Part shown: positions 5,727-10,529 of the stretch, one piece after another
How the letters are laid out: each line of letters opens with the position of its first letter
Numbering within the stretch: position 1 is the stretch's first letter
Assembly (NCBI GenBank): GCA_017883605.1
Contig: JADGNH010000063.1
Coordinates: 1 to 10,529 of the forward strand
Reading direction: 5' to 3'
Source of the DNA: Methanobacteriaceae archaeon
GTDB lineage: Archaea; Methanobacteriota; Methanobacteria; Methanobacteriales; Methanobacteriaceae
DNA: 10,529 nucleotides
Program-made: the position numbers and the translations under genes
Notes under the pieces: model-generated
Databases searched by the model: none
Told to the model about the DNA's origin: nothing
Seen by the model: the letters and a program-made list of their open reading frames with translations, nothing else

Positions 5727-6038
5727 ATGGAATCTGAAGAAGTTAATATAGCTAAATGTCCTCAATGTCAATCAGAAAACCCTCTGAATGCAGTTTATTG
5801 TATAGAGTGCGGTTGTAAGATAGATAAAATCGCCGCTGAATATAAAAAAGTCCAGTACCTGGGAATTGTGGGAATCGTGCTCTTTCTACCCCTGGCACTT
5901 ATATCTGGTTTATATTTATACACCCGCCCGGGATGTGGAACTAAAAGAAGAGGGATGGATATCATAGTGGTGTCCATAGCAGTATGGATTTTTTATGGTG
6001 TGGTACTGCTTTACAGCAGCTTTTATCTCAACCCCTAA
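5727..6038 (+). CDS. Zinc-ribbon membrane protein, function unknown
   Basis: A 103-residue protein; ATG at 5727 follows CAGGAGA at 5714-5720. Residues 11-28 form a four-cysteine zinc ribbon (CPQC, then CIEC: Cys11, Cys14, Cys25, Cys28; spacing 2-10-2). Two hydrophobic helices follow at about 44-66 (LGIVGIVLFLPLALIS...) and 79-98 (IIVVSIAVWIFYGVVLLYSS), joined by a basic loop with GCGTKRRG. This is the layout of the many small zinc-ribbon membrane proteins of methanogens, whose roles are mostly unassigned; the ribbon probably lies in the cytoplasm. Cys30 and Cys70 are extra. The gene is convergent with the 439-residue membrane protein gene. Its final 18 bases, including the TAA stop, are duplicated immediately downstream in frame, so a read-through product would gain only five residues. 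Confidence 0.8.
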   Translation: MESEEVNIAKCPQCQSENPLNAVYCIECGCKIDKIAAEYKKVQYLGIVGIVLFLPLALISGLYLYTRPGCGTKRRGMDIIVVSIAVWIFYGVVLLYSSFYLNP

Positions 6039-6056
6039 TTTTATCTCAACCCCTAA
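6021..6056 (+). repeat. Exact 18-bp duplication of a gene end with its stop codon
   Basis: TTTTATCTCAACCCCTAA occurs at 6021-6038 and again at 6039-6056. The first copy encodes the last five residues and stop of the zinc-ribbon protein; the second is in the same frame, so it creates a second in-frame TAA. Both copies are identical. Confidence 0.95.
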
Positions 6057-6073
6057 TATTTTCAATTATAGTC

Positions 6074-6208
6074 TACTCTATTAAAAAAAAGCTGGATTAC
6101 TCTATTCTATTAAAAAAAGCTGTTTTATCCTACTCTATTAAAAAAAACAAGCGTTATTTTACTCTATTAAAAAAGCTGTTTTATTCTAATCTATCAAAAC
6201 AAAGCTGT
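6074..6208. repeat. Five-unit tandem repeat ending in the 3' end of the minus-strand gene
   Basis: Units at about 6074-6097, 6098-6130, 6131-6159, 6160-6186 and 6187-6208 share TACTCTATTAAAAAA followed by AGCTGTTTTAT. The last unit (TAATCTATCAAAACAAAGC) is the complement of the last seven or so codons of the 439-residue protein gene plus its stop. On the minus strand the array offers four T-runs of 6 to 8 bases in series just after that gene, so it can act as a multiple terminator. The units differ by small insertions, so this array is older than the 18-bp duplication beside it. Confidence 0.85.
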
Positions 6209-7505
6209 TGAAAATTTTCTGCAGGTCCTCTTTGAGATATTCAACATCTTCAGTGTTGAAGGTGGCGTTTAAGGTGTAAATCTTTTTAAATCCCATAATA
6301 AAACGTTGCAGCTGGCAATAAGTTTTTCCATTCTTTCCCACAAAATATGCTTCCAGTATAGCGGATCTGGTTTTGGGGTCTGTTGCTTTATGTTCACAGT
6401 CCCATTTTATCCCTATCTTCTCAAAGGTGTCTTTTACATCCTGAATATGGAGTTTCAGACAGTCATCTAAGTTTTGGTGTTCTTGTTTTCTTTTATTGAC
6501 TACCACATTGACATTCTCGTAATAAAAGTCCCCATATTCTTTCCGCACCAGTACCAGTGGGATCTGTGTTTCCGATCCTTGGTGATAGGCTTTTTTTAAA
6601 TAATTTCTCAAGATATTGTCGCTTGCAAGCCAATTTACTGAGGGAAAGGTTATTCTGAAGCCATAATCCTTGTGGTAATAATATTTTTGTCTTTCACCAA
6701 AATGTATACCGGGCCTCACATAATCGGCCTGTTTCAGGGAAATAGTAGAATAAATCAAAGAACCAATAGATGATTGAAATCTTTTTGCCCTTGAACTGGC
6801 GAGGTTCAATTTAAATTGGAAAAATGAAGTTCTGATATCGTTAAAACGAATTCCAAATATGCTGTTTTGGAAATTGTCGAAATATGTTTTGAATCCCTCT
6901 GCATCCGTCCCCAGTTCGTTTAAAGCAAAAGAAATTTTTCGAACCTGATTCCTCTTTGCATAACTTTTCCGGCGACTGTTTGCCTTAGAATCTAACTTTA
7001 GATTTTCTCCTTCAGAATTTGCCCTTAGATTTTCTCCTTCAGAATCTTTCTGGGGATTTTCACCCGGGGAATCATTCTGATGATTTTCACTTTCAGAACT
7101 TTCCATGATCTCGTTTAAAATTTTGGAAAGCTGGGATAGATGCAGTATTGGTTCAGGTAAAGCTCCTTTACTGAGCTCCTTTCTATCTAAGGCCCCCATG
7201 ATCAGGCCAAATATGTTTATGTTATGTTCAATATCGGGCATCATAGGGTTATACAGATCATCTTCACCAGAATTTCCTCTGATGATGTCTAAGGCCTCAT
7301 CATATCTCCCTTTATTACAGGCATTATCTATAAGGCCGTATCTGTATATTATTACCCTGGTTAAAAGCTCTCTTCTATTTCTTTCCTCTAGCAATTTCTG
7401 ATACCGGGCATATAAACCAAACATCACCGGGATCACGATGGAACCCACTAGCAAAAGCCCCAGCTGGGTGCTAAAAAAATCATATAATGTCTCAGCTACT
7501 GTCAT
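6186..7505 (-). CDS. Membrane-anchored protein with PsbP/DcrB-like C-terminal domain
   Basis: A 439-residue protein starting at ATG 7505, which has no clear ribosome binding site; TTTTAAAA near 7540 may be the TATA box. Residues about 13-33 are one membrane helix (LGLLLVGSIVIPVMFGLY), followed by a charged, helical region (34-135) with a weak TPR-like stretch (NACNKGRYDEALDII, 61-75). Residues 137-172 are four 9-residue acidic repeats of the type S-x-G-E-N. Then come a helical segment (187-260) and a C-terminal domain from about 276: YYYHKDYGFRITFPSVNW, then IPLVLVR, VNVVV, and a final helix preceding FNSFVLID. That strand order (bulk substrate-like opening YGFRITFP, then mixed strands, then a last helix) resembles the Mog1/PsbP/DcrB fold. 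The fold call is inference; function is unknown. The C-terminal part most likely faces the cytoplasm or the surface depending on anchor topology, which I cannot settle. Confidence 0.72.
   Translation of the reverse strand: MTVAETLYDFFSTQLGLLLVGSIVIPVMFGLYARYQKLLEERNRRELLTRVIIYRYGLIDNACNKGRYDEALDIIRGNSGEDDLYNPMMPDIEHNINIFGLIMGALDRKELSKGALPEPILHLSQLSKILNEIMESSESENHQNDSPGENPQKDSEGENLRANSEGENLKLDSKANSRRKSYAKRNQVRKISFALNELGTDAEGFKTYFDNFQNSIFGIRFNDIRTSFFQFKLNLASSRAKRFQSSIGSLIYSTISLKQADYVRPGIHFGERQKYYYHKDYGFRITFPSVNWLASDNILRNYLKKAYHQGSETQIPLVLVRKEYGDFYYENVNVVVNKRKQEHQNLDDCLKLHIQDVKDTFEKIGIKWDCEHKATDPKTRSAILEAYFVGKNGKTYCQLQRFIMGFKKIYTLNATFNTEDVEYLKEDLQKIFNSFVLID
6990..7097 (-). repeat. In-frame 27-bp repeats encoding a 9-residue acidic motif
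   Basis: Four units of 27 bases encode SESENHQND, SPGENPQKD, SEGENLRAN and SEGENLKLD (residues 137-172). The two C-terminal units share the DNA string TTTAGATTTTCTCCTTCAGA (plus-strand reading) almost exactly. They form a flexible acidic linker between the membrane-proximal helices and the distal domain; copy number is likely to vary between strains. Confidence 0.85.
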
Positions 7506-8242
7506 AGAACCACAAAGCCATATTTTATCTATTAGTTAGTTTTAAAAGTTCTCTTATATTAGTTTTAGCATAAGTCTGGGAACATATAAGATTTGAAAAA
7601 AAATTTAAAGGTTTTAAATATACGGCTTCTGATTTTATAAAAAAGTAATTTAATTATAATTCCCTTCAAACCAGTTTTAGAATTTCTGATGTAGATAAAT
7701 AGTTTATATTTGATTGATATTCTTCCCTCATAAATTTGATATGCTATCTGTAATATTTATTAGGGTAGGTAACTATGGATGCTTATATGAAGTTCTCTAA
7801 TATAATTGTTTATTTCATAACCAATACTTTACAGAGCTTTATAGTCAAATCATAACTTTCTTAAACCTGTAGTAGTTCTTAAATTAATTTTATTCGAGTT
7901 CCGGTTCATTAAAATGATTAATATTATCATCTTGAAATTCTAGATTTTAAAGCATATGGGTTGCCATAAAAGAGCCAAAACCTTCAAAACAGGATATAAA
8001 ATTTGGACATCCTTTAAATAAACGAAAACACTGAAAAATCAAGTTAGAGAAGGTGAAACATGTGTTTGAATGTTTCTTTTGTTGCAGATCTGCACCCTTA
8101 AGAAATACTTAATAGTAAGAAACTACATAAAATACAATTAAAAAGGTGGATATATCGGTTCATAATCCCAGGTAAAGATAAGGATTTACATTTGAGAGGG
8201 AACCACTGGGATTTTGGAAAAACTGCAGAGGAGAAAAACAAA
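7506..8242. other. Long spacer, no convincing gene
   Basis: An AT-rich stretch of over 700 bases between the divergent 439-residue protein gene and the protease gene. I see no coding region of normal quality. Two very short frames have ribosome-binding-site-like sequence: ATG 7775 to 7855 (26 residues, hydrophobic, after GGTAGGT) and ATG 8060 to 8101 (13 residues, MCLNVSFVADLHP, after AGAAGGTGA). The second lies in the likely leader of the protease gene and in the same frame as it, with no stop codon between 8102 and the protease. TATA-like sequences stand at 7992-8002 (GGATATAAAAT) and 8124-8133 (TACATAAAAT). No hairpin, riboswitch or repeat is obvious. Confidence 0.45.
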
Positions 8243-9190
8243 ATGCCAGAAAAAGAAGTACCTAAGCCCACTGGTGGGCATACACCAGTTTCTAACCAAA
8301 CTAGGAAAAAAACCGAATTTTTTGTGGAAAAATCTGTTTCTCAGGCGCCGGTAGAGGGTAAGGCTCCCAAAACAAACGAAGTAAATGCAGATGGAAGCGA
8401 ACTGGTTGCAGGACATAAGGAACTTTTAGCTGCAACGGAAGAGATCTACACTGCACCAGACACATCGAAACTGCGTGACATTGCAGAAGCCTCTTTTGGT
8501 GAGCTTATAAAACCTGAAACAGTACATGGCCCTGATAATAGGGTGCAAATCAACAATACGGCGATCTATCCATGGCGTGCACATGCCTCCTTGCTGATCA
8601 CTGCTGCGGACAACTCTCAGTGGATCGGTACGGGATGGTTCATTGGACCCCACACACTAATGACTGCTGGACATGTTGTCTACATTAAAAATAGCGGTGT
8701 TCCAGGGCGTGATGGATGGGTTAAAAGCATCTTGGTCATGCCAGGACGTAACGGGAATCAACTTCCCTACGGGTCAATTACCAGCAATAATTTCCGTTCC
8801 GTAACCGGCTGGACCAATGGTGGCGACCAAAATTACGATTATGGGGCGATTATACTCTCGAAAGACCTTGGCAGCACGGTGGGTTGGTTTGGGTTCGGCG
8901 TGTATTCAGATGCTGACCTGGTTGCATCTGTAGGGAATATCTCTGGTTATCCCGGTGATAAACCTGCAGGAACACAGTGGTACGACTATCACAAGATTGA
9001 TAGTGTAAATAGTCGGAAGGTCTACTACGACATAGATACCTACGGCGGGCAAAGCGGCAGTGCAGTGTACCGTATTATCAATGGAGGCCGCTACGGCATC
9101 GCCATTCATGCTTACGGTGGCCCAACAACAAACTCCGGTACCAGGATCGTTACGCCAATATACAACAACATGGTCGCATGGAAGAAATAG
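8243..9190 (+). CDS. Glutamyl-endopeptidase-like serine protease (chymotrypsin fold, S1B type)
   Basis: A 315-residue protein with the start taken as ATG 8243, nine bases after AGAGGAG; TTG at 8192 would add 17 residues. Residues 1 to about 95 are a polar Lys/Glu-rich region resembling a propeptide. The catalytic domain follows (from about NRVQINNTAIYPWRA). The triad is His144 (LMTAGHVVY), Asp199 (NYDYGAIIL) and Ser271 (DTYGGQSGSAVY). Long stretches follow bacterial glutamyl endopeptidases of Bacillus and the staphylococcal V8 type, including VMPGRNGNQLPYGS, ISGYPGDKPAGTQW and SGTRIVTPIYNN. Thr266 and His289 (AIHAYG) match the residues that give these enzymes specificity for Glu at P1, so cleavage after Glu is predicted. 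There are no cysteines; the usual AGHC has become AGHV. Neither start gives a signal peptide, which is odd for a normally secreted family. Probably acquired from bacteria; it is followed by a bacterial-style terminator and a partner gene. Confidence 0.88.
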   Translation: MPEKEVPKPTGGHTPVSNQTRKKTEFFVEKSVSQAPVEGKAPKTNEVNADGSELVAGHKELLAATEEIYTAPDTSKLRDIAEASFGELIKPETVHGPDNRVQINNTAIYPWRAHASLLITAADNSQWIGTGWFIGPHTLMTAGHVVYIKNSGVPGRDGWVKSILVMPGRNGNQLPYGSITSNNFRSVTGWTNGGDQNYDYGAIILSKDLGSTVGWFGFGVYSDADLVASVGNISGYPGDKPAGTQWYDYHKIDSVNSRKVYYDIDTYGGQSGSAVYRIINGGRYGIAIHAYGGPTTNSGTRIVTPIYNNMVAWKK

Positions 9191-9207
9191 AATAAAAATT
9201 TGTTTCA

Positions 9208-9247
9208 GGGTTGTTGCTAACATGCAGCAACCCAACCAGTTTTTTTT
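9208..9247 (+). terminator. Hairpin plus T8, intrinsic-terminator-like, between protease and partner gene
   Basis: GGGTTGTTGC (9208-9217) pairs with GCAGCAACCC (9224-9233) over ten base pairs including one G-U, around a six-base loop TAACAT. Six bases later comes T8 (9240-9247). This is the layout of a bacterial Rho-independent terminator and begins 17 bases after the protease stop. The T-run ends just before GGAGAT and the ATG of the next gene, so it may partly limit read-through into it. Confidence 0.75.
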
Positions 9248-9261
9248 ATTTGGAGATATAG

Positions 9262-9528
9262 ATGACACAATCCACAAGCGTGATTTTTGGGGTCGTTAAA
9301 GACCGTAGTGGCAACCCAGTTTCCCAAGCACGAGTTTCATTTTCCAGTGGACCGGTTCCACTTCCTGATATCGCTGCCTTGACGGATGTTAACGGTATTT
9401 TCACTCTTTCGGCTCCAGCAGCCGGTTCATACACTATTGAAGTCATCTCTGACCAATTTGCTCCAATGAAAACAGACATAACAGTGGTTAGTGGCCAGGA
9501 AGAGCACATTGAGATCCGGCTTCCTTAA
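9262..9528 (+). CDS. Single-domain carboxypeptidase-regulatory-like protein
   Basis: An 88-residue protein, ATG at 9262, with GGAGAT at 9252-9257 as ribosome binding site. The whole length is one beta-sandwich domain of the CarboxypepD_reg type: GVVKDRSGNPVSQARV (10-25) is the typical first strand pair, TDVNGIFTLS (41-50) the classic T-D-x-x-G-x-F motif, AGSYTIEV (54-61) the next strand and HIEIRL the last. In other proteins this domain is appended to secreted enzymes or TonB receptors, where it packs against a catalytic domain or binds a surface. Here it stands alone, with no signal peptide, no cysteines and no membrane segment, 71 bases downstream of a protease that also has no signal peptide. 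A role as binding partner, inhibitor or targeting subunit of the protease is inference from adjacency. Expression may depend on read-through of the hairpin between the two genes. Confidence 0.8.
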   Translation: MTQSTSVIFGVVKDRSGNPVSQARVSFSSGPVPLPDIAALTDVNGIFTLSAPAAGSYTIEVISDQFAPMKTDITVVSGQEEHIEIRLP

Positions 9529-9609
9529 GTCTAATGAATTTGGGAATAGAAAACAATACCTGAAAGAACAATATAAACGCCATTCAAAATTTAAACATGA
9601 TATAAAAGA

Positions 9610-9617
9610 TTTTTTTT
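9610..9617 (+). terminator. T8 tract, possible terminator of the protease-partner unit
   Basis: A clean T8 run 81 bases after the stop codon of the partner gene, with no hairpin before it. It matches the archaeal oligo-T signal. It is also the first plus-strand T-run of this length after that gene. Confidence 0.4.
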
Positions 9618-9627
9618 AGACACAATC

Positions 9628-9759
9628 TCAATTAAAGTTTGATAGGCATTTTAGACGATCTAGAAACATTAATTCTTTTTTTAATTTGAATATGCCTTCG
9701 ATTAAGCTTTTTAAATGTCTAAACTCTGCTAGTTTTTTATCCAGATCTGAAATGTCCAT
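9628..9759 (-). CDS. Possible 43-residue protein or gene remnant
   Basis: An open frame too short for certainty: MDISDLDKKLAEFRHLKSL, then a helical, Leu/Lys-rich remainder ending LDRLKCLSNFN before TGA. The composition (regular heptad-like Leu/Ile spacing, balanced charge) looks more like protein than chance AT-rich sequence. There is no ribosome binding site; TTATATAAAA at 9771-9780 (minus strand) is a good TATA box, but it is only about 16 bases from the ATG, too close for a normal start. It may be a truncated 5' end of a longer gene or a leaderless gene with another promoter. The family is not recognised. Apart from this and the T8 tract, the spacer 9529-9877 shows nothing. Confidence 0.35.
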   Translation of the reverse strand: MDISDLDKKLAEFRHLKSLIEGIFKLKKELMFLDRLKCLSNFN

Positions 9760-9877
9760 ACTTTCGTCTCTTTTATATAATTCTGATTTTTAATGTTGCA
9801 TATCAACTGTTTTGCTTAAGGTGCGGAATTTACAATCTTCAATTATCTACATCGAACAAAAATTAACTTCTAGATAG

Positions 9878-10483
9878 CTATACAAAAACCACTTTTTTTT
9901 GATAATTCAATTTATGATTTCGCATGAAGCTTTCCAGTTCTCCTTCATGTTTTTGAGGTACCATAATTCCCGAACGCACTCTTTTACCCTGCAGATCCTG
10001 GATTACGCCGTCATAATTATACCTTTTATCCTTTTTCTTTTGGGAATAGCCGTAAAGGATCTGGTTCACTTTTACCTTCTCTAGAGAAGATAGCTGGTCC
10101 ATGGAATAAGTGAAAAGCACCTGAGGAGCAGGATTAATAATCTGAACCAGATATTCGGAGATGGCTGGTGTGATTAAGAATCCTTCGGTAAGGATACCAT
10201 AAAGAAATGATTGGTCAATATCCTCATCTTCGCTAACAGCATATAGTGATGCCGGGAGTTCCAGTTCCTCCTCACATTTAGTGTTTAGGATGTCATATAA
10301 TATCCCTTCACCTTTTTTCAGTCTTTCACCGTCATGGAACAGTGCAAAAAAATCCACATCAGATTTAGAAGTGAGTTCATTTCTGATGTAACTCCCATAG
10401 ACTGCTAAGAGCTCTAAACCTTCGATATGAAAAGTTTTTTCATGTATACTATTTAGGAATTTTTTCTGGTAAGATTTTAACAT
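9878..10483 (-). CDS. Nucleotidyltransferase-domain protein (DNA polymerase beta-like fold)
   Basis: A 201-residue protein, ATG at 10483. The motif GSYIRNELTSKSDVDFF (residues 30-46) gives the signature GS-x10-D-x-D with Gly30, Ser31, Asp42 and Asp44, which binds Mg-NTP in minimal nucleotidyltransferases. The N-terminal helix and LELLAVYGS are typical. The C-terminal half (from about 130) has GYSQKKKDKRYNYDGVI and GIMVPQKHEGELESFM, which look like a conserved extension found in archaeal relatives and not in the small MntA proteins of HepT-MntA toxin-antitoxin pairs, which are shorter. The third catalytic Asp is not obvious (candidates Glu73, Glu75). No HepT-like gene is visible, though the partner could lie beyond the window edge. 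The first 35 bases overlap the end of the upstream partial gene, so the two are likely co-transcribed. Substrate unknown. Confidence 0.8.
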   Translation of the reverse strand: MLKSYQKKFLNSIHEKTFHIEGLELLAVYGSYIRNELTSKSDVDFFALFHDGERLKKGEGILYDILNTKCEEELELPASLYAVSEDEDIDQSFLYGILTEGFLITPAISEYLVQIINPAPQVLFTYSMDQLSSLEKVKVNQILYGYSQKKKDKRYNYDGVIQDLQGKRVRSGIMVPQKHEGELESFMRNHKLNYQKKVVFV

Positions 10484-10529
10484 CTAATTCACTCTCAACT
10501 CTTTTTACCACTCTTTCCATGCAATTTAC
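10449..10529 (-). CDS. 3' end of an upstream gene, cut by the window edge
   Basis: The frame is open from the window edge and reads VNCMERVVKRVESELDVKIL before PEKIPK and a TAG at 10449-10451, overlapping the start of the nucleotidyltransferase gene by 35 bases in another frame. The charged, helical character fits a real C-terminus and the overlap fits a small operon. If ATG 10520 were the true start, the product would be only 23 residues, so a partial gene is more likely. Function unknown. Confidence 0.45.
   Translation of the reverse strand, partial: VNCMERVVKRVESELDVKILPEKIPK

Noticed and set aside
5984..6211. 75-codon plus-strand frame after the zinc-ribbon gene
   Set aside because: Out of frame with the real gene and then made of the duplicated gene end and AT-rich array; no ribosome binding site.
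7775..7855. 26-residue hydrophobic peptide gene with a ribosome-binding-site-like sequence
   Set aside because: Too short and AT-rich to separate from chance; mentioned only within the spacer entry.
8906..9299. Open frames on both strands over the protease 3' end
   Set aside because: They overlap the well-supported catalytic Ser region of the protease and show no domain of their own.
9878..10529. HepT-MntA toxin-antitoxin pair
   Set aside because: The nucleotidyltransferase is longer than MntA with a different C-terminal half, and the visible tail of the upstream gene carries no HepT RX4HXY motif; most of that gene is outside the window.

Overview
The window looks like chromosomal DNA from a methanogenic archaeon, most likely of the order Methanobacteriales (Methanobacterium-like). 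The basis is inference: AT-rich spacers with BRE/TATA-like promoters and T-run terminators, strong Shine-Dalgarno sites, a surface protein with a sortase-like tail (PMQETG then a membrane helix) of the kind I associate with these methanogens, and several families common in them (stand-alone SagB-type oxidoreductase, UbiA prenyltransferase, zinc-ribbon membrane protein, single nucleotidyltransferases). There is no rRNA or tRNA gene, CRISPR array, IS element or phage gene that I can see.

Layout. 1-1640: a secreted, probably wall-anchored surface protein and a DJ-1/PfpI family enzyme, each with its own promoter. 1705-1942: a decayed small gene. 2182-3967: an FMN-dependent SagB-type oxidoreductase facing a UbiA-family membrane prenyltransferase. 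4311-5190: a small lysine-rich protein facing a two-gene unit that looks like a TumE (DUF6516) toxin-antitoxin pair. 5727-7505: a two-helix zinc-ribbon protein facing a 439-residue membrane-anchored protein with a PsbP/DcrB-like C-terminal domain. 7506-8242: a long non-coding stretch. 8243-9528: a bacterial-looking glutamyl-endopeptidase-like serine protease followed by a single-domain carboxypeptidase-regulatory-like protein, with a bacterial-style hairpin terminator between them. 9628-10529: a tiny possible gene, a nucleotidyltransferase and the tail of an upstream overlapping gene, all on the minus strand.

The most unusual property is the spacers. At least six carry short imperfect tandem repeats (18-33 bp units), each with its own sequence. 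In three places the first or last unit is the 3' end of a gene, stop codon included (genes ending at 2946, 6038 and 6186), and these lie at tail-to-tail gene junctions. Another array has T-tracts spaced at 21 bp. This suggests a local process that amplifies gene ends and T-run terminators in this genome.

The genes do not form one pathway. The clear functional pairs are the toxin-antitoxin unit (overlapping genes) and the protease plus partner, both of which lack signal peptides and cysteines and look acquired.
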